Source of the DNA: Latrodectus hesperus
Taxonomy: Eukaryota > Arthropoda > Arachnida > Araneae > Theridiidae
Assembly: GCA_037975125.1 (NCBI GenBank)
Contig: CM075860.1
Span: 44,799,804-44,863,803, forward strand
Direction: 5' to 3'
DNA length: 64,000 bases
Below are positions 53,924-64,000 of this stretch, one piece after another. A model generated the notes under the pieces. That model did no database searches, was not told where the DNA came from, and saw only the letters and a list, made by a program, of their open reading frames with translations. The number at the start of each line of letters is the position of its first letter. The stretch's first letter is position 1. Made by a program: the position numbers and the translations under genes.

Positions 53924-54283
53924 AACAACAAAATCTTGTAGGAACTCTTGGTACCACGCCTCTGCCTTTTAAAACTTTGACTTTTACTCAAGGATTTTTA
54001 ATGGATTATTTTAAAGAAATCGTAGAGTTTTAAGATTATAAGTTATACACTTTTTAAGAGATTTTATTTTGGTTTTACATAATTCTGATGTTTTATTGTC
54101 ATTATTGATTTAATTGATTTTAAAATTGTAATAATTTTAATTGTTAAATAGTTATAATATTTTAATTGTTTTAACAAACTGTAATGGATCCTTAGGGATT
54201 GGAACCTGCTCTATTAATGCATACTGTGTTATGTCTGAGTAGATGAATTGTAATCTAATTAATGAATTAATAAAGAAATAGCT
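53924..54283 (+). other. U8 3' UTR without the conserved hairpin
   Basis: AT-rich, with several TTTTAA runs. GAACTGTGAT and its paired arms, present in every other unit that reaches this region, are absent. AATAAA is still present shortly before the terminal module. Confidence 0.65.
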
Positions 54284-54425
54284 GGGTTGCGGTTCTCGGT
54301 GGGGGGCGCCCCTGGGTCTCCTGGGGGTGTTTCTTGCTCTGGAATTAACGATGGGGGATACAACCCGAAAACCAAAGGTTTAGAACGGGGTCCCCCCACG
54401 TTCATTGTTTTATGTCTAGAGCAAC
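54284..54425 (+). promoter_or_regulatory. A-family 3' terminal structured module (U8 copy)
   Basis: GGGTTGCGGTTCTCGG to TGTCTAGAGCAAC. AACGATGGGGGA pairs with TCCCCCCACGTT; CGCCCC pairs with GGGGTG; TTGCTCTGG pairs with CTAGAGCAA with a mismatch. Confidence 0.77.
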
Positions 54426-54910
54426 CCAAAATCCCCTGGTCCAAAGCAGCAGTTAAATCAATCATCAAGCAATCAACAACAACAAAATGGCAACAACTCT
54501 GGAATTCCGCACAAACAGGCCGCCATATTTACACCTTCTTTCCAAATGTTTCATCAGAGATCTGCCACGACATTCCCCAATTAAATTTTATTATAACCAA
54601 CCATGGCCCGTTTCCAACTTATTTCTTCAGAATCAACAAATCAACTTCAGACCTTTGCATCTGTGGCAACACTGGATCAAGCTATCATTATATTTTTGAC
54701 TGTCCAGAAACTCGCATCTACCATCTTAAAAAACCCACTAATATCTCGCAAATAGAATTTCTTAAATTCAGCCTAAAATGTCATCATCGGAAAAAGTTAC
54801 TTATCAACCTAATGAACTTCCTTATAAAAAAGGACCTATCTCTCTGCAAACACCCGATTTCATCAGTACCAACAGAAGAGTTAGTCTCTAGTGACAGTGA
54901 TAGTGATTAA
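54426..54910 (+). pseudogene. LINE ORF2 C-terminal fragment (U9)
   Basis: Reads PKIPWSKAAVKSIIKQ and onward through NHGPFPTYFFRINKS and the CICGNTGSSYHYIFDC finger to an acidic SSDSDSD end. The RNase H active site is upstream of the truncation and missing. A longer ORF starting at 54287 includes the U8 terminal module read in frame and is not real. Confidence 0.83.
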
Positions 54911-54946
54911 ACATCCACTCTCATCAAATAAATGTGATTTATTCTC

Positions 54947-55120
54947 GACAAGTGACTCTCACAGAACCTACAACAGTAACAACTCTATTTGATCAACGTG
55001 CTTTTGTTCCCGACAAGTGACTCTCACAGAACTTCCAACAGTAACTACTCTCCTAAGATCAATGTGCTTTTGTCCTCGATAAGTGACTCTCACAGAACCT
55101 CCAAAGCAACTGTTCAATGT
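54947..55120 (+). repeat. Three tandem 65-66 bp repeats in U9 3' UTR
   Basis: GA(C/T)AAGTGACTCTCACAGAAC starts at 54947, 55012 and 55078, followed each time by C/T-rich sequence with CAGTAAC or AGCAAC and GTGCTTTTGT. Found in no other unit here. Confidence 0.85.
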
Positions 55121-55256
55121 TCCACCCTCCATTTTATTCATCTGTATATATTTTCTAGCTTAGTTTAGTTTTAGTTAGTTTAGTTAGTTTAGTTATTAAA
55201 AATTTTTCTTTTTTCTGTATTATACTATGTAAATAAATTAGTCATATACTGTAATA

Positions 55257-55311
55257 GAACTGTGATACAGTGGCCCACTGCGTGGACCACTGTAGGCTTT
55301 AAAGCCCCACC
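55257..55311 (+). promoter_or_regulatory. Conserved 3' UTR RNA hairpin (U9 copy)
   Basis: GAACTGTGAT; arms TACAGTGGCCCAC and GTGGACCACTGTA around TGC (one C-A mismatch); AGGCTTTAAAGCCCCACC. Confidence 0.75.
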
Positions 55312-55341
55312 ATCTGTAAATTCTTTTTAAATAAAAAAGTC

Positions 55342-55484
55342 GGTTTGCGGTTCTCGGGGGGGGCGCTCCTGGGTTCCCTGGGGGTGTTCCTTGCTCTGGT
55401 TCGATGATGGGAGGATACCAAACCTGTTAACCTTTGGTAAAGTCCAGGGTCCTCCCACATCAATATGTCTATGTCTAGAGCAAC
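55342..55484 (+). promoter_or_regulatory. A-family 3' terminal structured module (U9 copy)
   Basis: GGTTTGCGGTTCTCGGGG (one change in GGGTTGCGG) to TGTCTAGAGCAAC. GATGATGGGAGGA pairs with TCCTCCCACATC. Confidence 0.76.
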
Positions 55485-55548
55485 CCTTACCTGATAACCA
55501 ATAGGTACAGTACAGGGCTCTCTCCTCTCGTTGTCTGTCTAGAGCAAC
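55485..55548 (+). mobile_element. A-family LINE unit U10, 64-bp terminal remnant
   Basis: Lies between two copies of TGTCTAGAGCAAC (55472-55484 and 55536-55548). It matches only the last part of the terminal module (ACCTGATAACC, GGTAC, CAGGG, CTCTC). It is the shortest unit and shows that truncation can remove all but about 64 bp while the 3' end stays exact. Confidence 0.82.
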
Positions 55549-57483
55549 CCAGTGTTTACTACAGCTCCCAAATTATTGTTTAAACCAAATTCTTCAGCTA
55601 AATTTATTTCATTCCTAAACTATAAACATCCCAGCTTCAAATTAATACCAATTTTATCACCTAACTCGCAATAATTAAAAAATTATAGACAATTTAAATC
55701 AGTGTTGTTTAGTGCAGTGGCCATTAATGGCGGACGCCTGTTAGGGCTAACTGAAATTACATCAAAATAACCAAAAAATTACTCCTGGATAAATTTCATG
55801 GACTAATAAACTCTCCAGCAACATCCTAGCATCGAAACAACACCATCTGCATCCATTAAGTGGCTCCGGATCCGAGGTTGGTCATCTTTAATTTTGCTTC
55901 ACTGCTCCATAGAGTTAACATTAAATCCATCTTAATATATTTTTTTAAAATTTTTTCTAAAACGTTAATTAAATTAAAACCACTCTATTTCTATCATAAA
56001 ATATCTATATTTTGCTCCGCCATAGTTTGTTAAACTCAAAAATTCCTTAAATTTAAATTATTAAGCTTTATTTTCGTAATATGTAAAATTTTGTCTAAGT
56101 GAAAATTTTTTAAGAATTTTTTAAATTTTTTCTATTAGTATTTTATTCTTAAAACCACTTCAATTCATAAGTCAATAGTCTAAATTTATCTCCGCCATAG
56201 TTTTTTAATCAATTAATCAGCTATTTTTGGAGTAATAATCTTACTTTTTCAAAATTTTAAAATTTTTCAAATTATTCAAACTTTGGGAATTTTTTAAATT
56301 TTTTCTACTAGCCCTACACTCTTTAAACCACACTCATTTTGAAGAGCTTCAAAAAATCTTTTCTCCGCCACCAATTTCATTAAAATAGTCCAATTACTTC
56401 AGATTTTATAGACATAAATGCAAATTTTTACTTCAATGGCGGACAGCTTTTTTCTGAATTTTTCAATGTAAACATTGACTTTGTTGTATTTTTAATAATA
56501 CTAATTATTCTCTCCTTGTTATAAAATATTTTTTCTTATATAATTTGAACATTTTTATACAGATTAAAAGTGGTTTCATTCGTCTATCTTAATTCATTAA
56601 TTTTCTACAATTTTTCAAAATTTTATTGTATCATAATAAATTTACCACGCCATTTTAATTCAGTTTCATTGTAAACATTTGAACTAAGTGCAACCCCTAG
56701 CCCTGCTTATGCCAACCTTTAATGTTTTGAATATTGAGTTCCACTGATCGATCCCTGCTGAGCCAACCTCAAAATTTTTGAATATTTAGCTTATTTAACT
56801 AAATAAACCGATTTTTTGAGTTTCTATCATAAAATTTTAATATTCTACAACCTACCTATAACAAATACTTTATTTTTACACTAAAAATTCTAATAATTAA
56901 ACCAATATTACAAATTAATTAAATAAAATTCCCTCTGCCACCCAAATCTCAAGCTCTAAGCAATATAATAAACCCACCATAAAGTCAAAGTGCCTATATT
57001 AATTCTTCCGTATTATTATTCTTAAAAAATTAACCCTGACCAACTTTTGGACATTTACCATGTGGTTCTGTTAATTATTATTATATAAAACTTGCATTAG
57101 CACTTTTTGAGACAAAAGCCTCATTAAATTATAATTCCCTGCATTGCTCCTTTGTTTAACTTTTACAACTTTTTTATAAGGAATATTTTTATCAACTTTT
57201 CAAGATTGTATTCCTTACCAAATTATCTAAAAAACTAAAATCTTGCTTTTAAATACTCTTTTAAATTATCTTTAATACTAGTTTAAATTAAAATAATTAC
57301 TAAAATACTCAATAACACAATTATAACTTTTTCTTGAGTTGGTCACCCTATGGACAGGCATATCGTAACTTCAAAACTATAAAACCTATCCTTTCCATTC
57401 CAACACTAAATAGCATAAAATATTTAAAATATAATATAATTGCTCCCCATTAATATAACAAAATTTCCAAAACCCCTTACATA
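55549..57483 (+). promoter_or_regulatory. U11 leader (5' UTR) with about 174-bp repeats and CCGCCAT boxes
   Basis: AT-rich. CTCCGCCA recurs at 56015, 56190 and 56363, each preceded by similar AAACCAC...T-rich sequence, giving a diverged tandem repeat of about 174 bp. ATGGCGGAC occurs in the other orientation at about 55727 and 56436. CCGCCAT is the YY1/Pho core, a factor known to bind the leader of human L1. The last 850 bp match the leader of U1. A promoter role is inferred. Confidence 0.6.
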
Positions 57484-58638
57484 ATGGATACTAATTTAGT
57501 AACATCACCTATAAAATCAATTTCAACACCGAATTTATCAAACCTACAGCACTCAACTAATGAAAATGATACTTCAAATGACAAAACTGTCGATGAATCA
57601 ACAACACAAAATAAAACTATAAAAAATCCAATTGCTTATAAAAAGCTACTAGATTTACAAGATCTGTTGAACACCAAAAGAGATTGAACCACATTACCTT
57701 CCAAAGGAAATCAGAATTAAAGGCATTGAAATTTTACAGGATTTATTCAAAATGTACTGGCCAGAAGTAAATCCAAAAGACATAAATTCTACCGATCAAA
57801 TTACAAAAGATCTCAACGATAACCTTCAAAATTTACAAAATAATGTTATACCAACCCTAATCTCAAAAATTGATAATCTCAATCATAAACTGGACAACAA
57901 GGAATCTATTCAAAACTCAAATGAAAACAATGCAGAAACAAAACTTTACAGCGAAGTCCTGAAACAAAAAAACACAATTATAGTTAAAAAATCAACAGAA
58001 AATGATGCTACAACTCTTCAAAACATAAACACAAATCTAAGACCTGTAGCTATTAAAAACAGGAATAGGATCATAGAAATAAATTGCAAAAACATCGAAG
58101 ATGCTAACACACTTAAAAGAACACTCCAAGATAATAAATTTAAAATAGAAGATACAAAAATTCCACAACAAAGAATTATAATCTTAAACATTACAGAAAA
58201 TTTTTCCAAAGAAAAAATTATTTCCACATTAAAAGAAGATTTAAATCTCACTGATGAAGAAAACTTACTGAAAATAATACACTTTCGAAAAACAATAACA
58301 AGCTTTCTAATTTGATTCTAGATGTACCCAAATCATTAGCGAAAATGATCTTATCAAAAAAATACCTAATTATAGGTTTAGCAAAATTCAAAATTGACCA
58401 ATATAAGACAATTCGAAGATGTCAACTATGTCAAGACTTTAGTCACACAACACCAAACTGCCCAACGAAGAAAATTTACTGTGCTAAGTGCGCAAAATGT
58501 CATGAAACCAAAAATTGCAAATCCACTAAACTGTTTTGTATCAACTGCATAGAGGAAAATAGGAATGGTGCAAATTATAATATAGAACATGCTGCCTACA
58601 ATTATAATTGTCAATCTTATCATAATTATTACCAATAA
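57484..58638 (+). pseudogene. LINE ORF1 with two frameshifts (U11)
   Basis: ATG at 57484 (MDTNLVTSPIKSISTPNLSN, close to U1 ORF1). The frame ends at 57687 after LLNTKRD through a small indel, resumes with HYLPKEIR, runs to 58315, and shifts again where the usual FNLYN has lost bases. The last frame, overlapping by a few bases, carries CQLCQDFSHTTPNC, CAKCAKCHETKNC and CINCIEENRNG with a later H and C, to the stop at 58638. Not functional. Confidence 0.83.
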
Positions 58639-58654
58639 TAAACACAAATTAAAA

Positions 58655-60064
58655 ATGGCAAATACACAAACAAATAACAATTTTAAAGTACTTCCAAATA
58701 ATCTAAATTCTAACTTGCTAAATATTAACATTACTGAAATTAAAGTTTTACAAATTAATCTTCAAAAAAGTAAATCGGCGCAAGCGCAACTTTTACATAC
58801 GATTGCTAATGATTAATACCACATAATCCAAACACAGGAACCGTACATATACAACAAAGATTTAAGGGGAATTCCACTATCTTTTAAAACATTTTATAAT
58901 CAACACTCTCAGAAAGCTAAATGCCTTACAATTATTAATGCCCCTCTAAATCCAATTTCAATCTTAATAGAAGATAATATAACTATTATATGGCTAAATC
59001 TTTTACCGCACCCACTACTGTTAATCAACATCTACGCACCCCCAAATGATAATATAAATTTAGTTCTAGATAAAATAAAAACATACTTAATCAAATATAA
59101 AGACAGCCTAATTCTAATAACGGGTGATTTTAACGCCCAAAACACCATTTGGAATTATCTAACAATAAATACTAGAGGTATTATAACCGAAAATTTCATT
59201 TCCTCAAATAACCTTAACTTAATAAACACACTAAATTGCCCACCAACATTTACTGGCCCCAATGGCATAGGGTGGCCAGATTTAACAATTACAAATGACC
59301 AACTTTTCCCTTATGTACAAAACTGGTCAGTCTTAGACAATTTAACTTGCTCTGATCATAACTACATAGAATTCAAAATAACAAAACCAAGTTTTATTAG
59401 TTTTAACAAACGCTTTAATAGTAATAAAAATAGATCAAAATTTATGAAACAAATAAAAACCCACAAAAATCATCTAAATAACCTAATTAACTCTTGTAAG
59501 ACGACAACAGAATTAGATAAGCTAACTAATGAATTAATTAACATATGCAAAGAAAGCGCTGAAAAAACTCTTTCATTTAGAGACCCAAACAAAAAATTCA
59601 CTCTCAATTGGTGGAATGATAATCTTAAAATCTTAAAAAACAAAACAAAAGCATTAAGAAGACGATTTAAATCAACACAAAATCAGGAAGAAAAAAATCA
59701 TTATATAAAACAATTTAAAAAATCACAAGCGATTTATAAAAAAGAAATCCTTTTGGCTAAATTAAATAGTTGGCAGAACTACTGCACTAAAACAAACTCG
59801 GCATATGGCATTCTAAGCAAAATTGCTACGAAAAAAATTTTTAAACCTACAACATTTATACCGCTAATCTCAACACAACAAAATTGTAATATTTCAAACT
59901 CAATCTTTACAGAACTTTTAAACTATTCTTTTCCTGACGACCCCACAAATATTCCCATTGAGCCACATACAACAAACAATAAATTAGATCCACCTTTTAC
60001 AACTACTGAATTAAAATATACAATCAAACAATTAAACAAGTCAAAAGCACCTGGCCTGGATGGC
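58655..60064 (+). pseudogene. LINE ORF2 N-terminal part, one stop, cut by B5 (U11)
   Basis: ATG at 58655 (MANTQTNNNFKVLPNN). An in-frame TAA at 58814-58816 interrupts the endonuclease after TIAND; the same frame is then open for more than 400 codons: TQEPYIYNKDLRGIP, GDFNAQNTIWN, CSDHNYIEF, FTLNWWNDNLKILKNKT and NKSKAPGLDG, where B5 begins. The RT palm and RNase H are not in this window. The C-terminal residues of the ORF that runs to 60217 are read from the B5 tail. Confidence 0.84.
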
Positions 60065-63000
60065 TGGTTGGTTGGGTTTTATGGCGCAAGGTCCAAAGAT
60101 GAACAAGCTGCGCCAAGAATAAATTTTTCGGAGAATATATTTTATATTATTTACTTTTTTTATTTTATTTATAAATATGTATTTCTTTTGAAAACCCAAG
60201 CAACATTAAAATTTTAAAAAAAAATTAGTGTAGAAATTATTTTAAAATCCATATATAATAGAACATAAAATAAAATAAATAAAATATATATAAATTTTAA
60301 AATGTATAAATATAAATTTAGTAATTATATAAAATTTAAAAAACCTATTGCTCTTAAATAAGCAAATAGGTTTCTGTGGGGTGGTTCCCCCGGCAAATCA
60401 AACATAGTTAAAAGGTTTGTTTTAAAAAATTTAAAACGGTAGACGTTAAAAATGGAACATGATATTAAAATATGATAAATAGTAAATGGTTCATCACACG
60501 TTTCACACCATGGATTTACTTCATTTAAAAATAAATGTCTATGTGTGAAACGTGTGTGTCCGATACGAAGGCGAGTTAATCTTACATCAGCCCTTCGTAA
60601 CGGTAAAACTGATAATGAGGTGAGGGATGGAAAAATGGTATGTAATTTGTTGACGACCTGCAAGTTCCATGATTCCTGCCAAAGACCATATATAAAACTT
60701 TTTATAACCTTTCTCACATCTGAGAGAGGAACCGATGGTAAAATTGGATCTGACGCAGCCTTTGCAGCTGCATCTGCTCTCTCATTGCCTTCAAGACCCA
60801 TGTGGCTTGGTATCCAACAAAATACAATTTTTTTCCCTTGCCAGCAAGGGAATCCAATGCTTTAAAAATTTTGGACACAACAGGATGACAGGTAACTCTA
60901 TTGTTTTTCAAGGCTTCAATAATACTCATGCTGTCAGTATAGATACAAAATTGATGATAGTCTTCTGTATTCACGTGCTGAAGCGCATAATAAATAGCTG
61001 TAGCTTCAGCAGTAAAGATGGAGCACGACGAATGTAGGCTGTAACTAAAATCTGCATTATTGATAAAAACTCCACAGCCCACATGTCCTGCGGTTTTAGA
61101 TCCATCCGTGAATACAGGTTTGTATGATTGATTCTGACAGCGATGAGAATAGTATAGCTGTTGAAAAACAATAGGTGTTGTGTCCGACTTTTTAAACTGA
61201 GCAAAGGTATTTAAAAAGGTATTTGTTGGTTCATACCAAGGTGGATAGAGAAATTGATGAATTGACTCTATCCGAACATCACATAGGTCTGTGAGCCAAA
61301 GATGTGATTTGGCTCTTGTGAGAAAAGGTTGGATGCTCAATGGTCGAGCATCATAAAGTCTTTTTAAAGAGGCATTAGGAACCATAGAACGTATTGGATG
61401 ATCAGGGGTCGACATGATCTTAGTATAATAATTGAGAGACTGCTGCATACGTCGCAGGTCTAAAGGCAAATGTTGGCATATTGCATAAAGACTCTGGACG
61501 GGTGATGTGCGGAATGCGCCTGAACATATTCTCAGAGCAGAATGATGGATAGTGTCCAGTCTGCGTAAAACAGAAGACCTAGCGGATCCGTAAACAACAC
61601 AACCGTAGTCTATGCGGGATAAAATAAGTGATTGGTAAACTCGGAGGAGTGACGTGCGATCAGCACCCCAAGATGTGTTTGAAAGCACCTTGAGGATATT
61701 AAGCGATCGCTCGCACTTCTTCCGCAGATATAATATATGCGGAAGAAAGGTTAATTTACGATCAAATATCACTCCGAGGAATTTTACCTCACTGACCACT
61801 GGTATAGGTGTGTTGTTTATATGAATAACGGGATCATTGTGGAGGCTAGTCTTCCTGCAAAAATGGACACAATTGCTCTTGCTACGAGATAGTGTATGGC
61901 CATTCTCAGCACACCATGCAGCAATTTTATTTACAGATGTTTGTAATTGTCTCTCAATTAAATTCATGTTGGACCCTTCACAAGATATTTGCAGGTCATC
62001 AACATACAAAGTACCATGTACAGGAGGTGAAAGTTGATGAAGTATGGTACTGATATGAATATTAAAAAGTGTTACACTTAAAATACTTCCCTGAGGAACA
62101 CCTTCAGGTTGGTTAAAAGTATTGGACAAAGACGTACCAATACGAAGTTTAAAACCACGGGAGCTTAAAAAGTTTTGTATAAATATCGGCAAATTACCCC
62201 TAAAGCCAAAATCATACATCCTACGGAGAATTCCATAACGCCACGTACGGTCATATGCCTTCTCGATGTCAAAGAAAATGGAAACGAGATGATTCCTTCG
62301 CACAAATGTATTGCGAATCTGCGTTTCCAGGTATATAATATTATCAAGAGTGGATCTTCCTTTACGGAAGCCACTCTGATTGATATGAATACATTTATTT
62401 GTTTCTAAGACATGTACGAGACGGGCGTTGACCATACGTTCGAGAGTCTTACACAAGCAACTCGTCAGAGCTATTGGTCGATAATTTGAAGGAACAGAAG
62501 GATCCTTACCAGCCTTAAGGATCGGAATCACTACTGCTTCGCTCCAAAGTGATGGAAATTTGTTTTCAGTCCAGATCCTATTGAACAATAACAACAAGTT
62601 CAACAGAGAATCTGGACTTAAATTACGAAGCATTTGATAGCTGATTCCATCAGGTCCTGGGCTAGTATCATTGGCCTGCTGTAAAGCTCTCTTCAATTCC
62701 AACATCCGAAATTCACAGTTGTAAGGCAAAGCTTGTCCATGGTTGAAACGAATTGGTGTTCGCTCAGCACGACTCTTTGTCCTTAAGAACGAAGAACTAT
62801 AAGAGTCGTTGCTTGAGACGCTAGCAAAGGTTTCACCAAGGACATTAGCGATGTTCTTAGGAGAAGAGTGTACAGCAGCACCGGATTTTAAAATAGGAAT
62901 AGAGAATTCCTTATACATTCCATTGGCTGCTTTCACTCTTCTCCACAACTGTTTACTGGATGTGGAAGAAGTAATTGAGGATATATAGCGAGACCAGGAT

Positions 63001-64000
63001 TCCTTCTGACTTCGACGACGAGCTCTGCGAGCTAATGCTTTTGCACTCTTAAAGGCGATAAGATTCTCCGTTGTGGGGTATCTTCTGAATAGCCCCCATA
63101 ACTTCCTCTGTTTCTTATAGGTGTTTTGACATTCATCATTCCACCAAGGTTTGCAGCGCCTATGTGGTATTGGGAAACTCTTTGGTATTGATGCATCAGC
63201 TGCATTCTTAATTGTTTGTGTGACTTCAAAAACGGCAATATCAATGTCTTCGATCGAAACCATTGCATCTTCAATAACTGCCAATTGTGTAAATAACGTC
63301 CAATCTGCCCGACTGTACACGTAAGTAGGTAGGCGTTGTCCTACACTACTACCTCCAGTCTGGGAGATGACGAGAGGAAAATGATCGCTATTGTGCAGAT
63401 CATTTCCTACAATTAAATTTAACAATGGCAGAAGAGATGGAGAACAAATGGCCAGATCGAGAGAATGAAATGTTCTTGTGGGTACATGGAAATAAGTCTT
63501 CTCGTCGGTATTAAGCAGACAGAGACTGTTGTCTGAAATAAACCGCTCTATCTGCCGACCGCGAGAGTTAGTATCATCATTTCCCCACAAAGAACTATGG
63601 CCGTTAAAGTCACCTAACAGCAGAAATGGCGTTGGCAGCTGATCTACTAATGCATCGAGTTCCTCTTGGCGGATGACATCGTGTGGTGGCAAATATAAAC
63701 TACAGACTGTCAACGAGCATGAAGTATGAATTCTTATAGCAACAGCCTGTAGAGTAGTATTCAATGGATGGGCAGTGCTGGGAAAAGTATTAGGTGTTAA
63801 TATACAAACACCTCCAGACACTGCACCATCGTCACCACAGTCCTTTCTAAAGCTTCTAAACCCACGCATGGAAAAGTTATTGCTAGACTTCAGGAATGTT
63901 TCCTGAAGTGCAACACATGCGGGGTTGTAGGCTGAAATTATAGACTTGATGTCATCATGATGAGAACGCAAACCATGGCAGTTCCAAGAAACAAAGGAAG
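60065..64000 (-). mobile_element. B-family LINE copy B5 (I-like), runs off the window
   Basis: The 3' end, with two TTGG repeats on the + strand, lies at about 60065 in U11. ORF2 extends to the right edge; ORF1 and the 5' UTR would be beyond it, so length and target duplication cannot be checked. It is very close to B2 wherever both exist. Confidence 0.88.
60325..64000 (-). pseudogene. B-family ORF2: endonuclease, RT, RNase H, A7-run frameshift (B5)
   Basis: Reads (from the right edge) SFVSWNCHGLRSHHDD, LQETFL, GDFNGHSSLWG and NSDHFPLVI; RT with NYRPIALTS, FFDIEKAYDRTWR, GVPQGSILSVTLFN and YVDDLQIS; RNase H with FTDGSKTAGHVGCG, TAEATAI and YTDSMSI. At 60828-60834 (seven A on the coding strand) the frame shifts; the NERADAAAKAA and CETCDEPFTIYHILISC parts continue in the -1 frame to 60325. 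No other break is seen. In the zero frame the site reads GGA AAA AAA TTG. Confidence 0.87.

Larger units (their letters stand above)
38347..54425 (+). mobile_element. A-family LINE unit U8, carrying E-pair and LINE B4 insertions
   Basis: A leader (38347-38966 and 42369-43453), interrupted by the E-mid-E block; ORF1 (43454-43644, then 49256-50180), interrupted by B4; ORF2 (50231-53923) with two stops; and a 3' UTR ending TGTCTAGAGCAAC (54413-54425). With insertions removed it would be about 7 kb. It is the only unit that lacks the GAACTGTGAT hairpin. Confidence 0.8.
54426..55484 (+). mobile_element. A-family LINE unit U9, 5'-truncated (1.06 kb)
   Basis: Begins inside the ORF2 C-terminal region right after the U8 terminus and ends at TGTCTAGAGCAAC (55472-55484). 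Confidence 0.87.
55549..60064 (+). mobile_element. A-family LINE unit U11, long leader, cut by LINE B5
   Basis: 1.9-kb leader, broken ORF1 (57484-58638) and ORF2 (58655 onward), interrupted by B5 at about 60065 inside SKAPGLDG of the RT. The rest of the unit would lie beyond the window. It groups with U1, U3 and U6. Confidence 0.85.

Noticed and set aside
54287..54425. Start of the ORF running into U9
   Set aside because: It reads through the U8 terminal module; U9 begins at 54426.
60065..60217. C-terminal end of the U11 ORF2 frame
   Set aside because: These residues come from the B5 tail read antisense.

Overview
This window is eukaryotic, AT-rich, almost wholly repetitive DNA. It holds no host gene, tRNA, rRNA or CRISPR array that I can support. 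The element types (R1/LOA-like and I-like LINEs with zinc-knuckle ORF1s and RNase H domains) point to an arthropod; an arachnid is possible, but the sequence does not prove it.

The backbone is a head-to-tail, same-strand array of one LINE family (called A here; R1/LOA group; ORF1 plus ORF2 with endonuclease, reverse transcriptase, RNase H and a C-terminal CCHC). I resolve eleven units: U1 1-6036, U2 6037-11726, U3 11727-15189, U4 15190-15595, U5 15596-18982, U6 18983-23760, U7 29548-38346, U8 38347-54425, U9 54426-55484, U10 55485-55548 and U11 55549 to about 60064. Every complete 3' end stops at the same 13 bases, TGTCTAGAGCAAC, with no poly(A). The next base is the 5' end of the following unit, cut back to a different point each time, down to a 64-bp unit. 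Upstream of the end lie a hairpin whose arms co-vary between copies, an AATAAA, and a 133-143 nt structured terminal module. This layout resembles telomere-extending LINE arrays (HeT-A/TART type) or a LINE that targets its own 3' boundary.

A second LINE family (called B; I-like) has inserted into the array five times: B1 23761-26888 (-), B2 26889-29547 (-), B3 30497-36129 (+), B4 43645-49241 (-) and B5 about 60065 to beyond the window end (-). B3 and B4 are full length, have both ORFs open, and have 14-bp target-site duplications. All end in a hairpin plus (AACC)n. B ORF2 has no AUG before its endonuclease core, and B2 and B5 share a one-base frameshift at an A7 run in the RNase H region.

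The 5' UTR of U8 also holds a third, TIR-bearing element (called E, 1.19 kb, with four and a half 130-bp internal repeats) in two direct copies around a 1.0-kb middle segment. The outer flanks share one 8-bp duplication (GAAATTAA) and the inner flanks another (GACTTTTA). That nested pattern fits integration of an E-bearing DNA circle into an older E copy.

U6 ORF2 and the B3 and B4 ORFs look intact. Most other A units are broken by frameshifts, stops, truncation or insertion. The A units belong to several lineages, so the array was built over time from more than one source.
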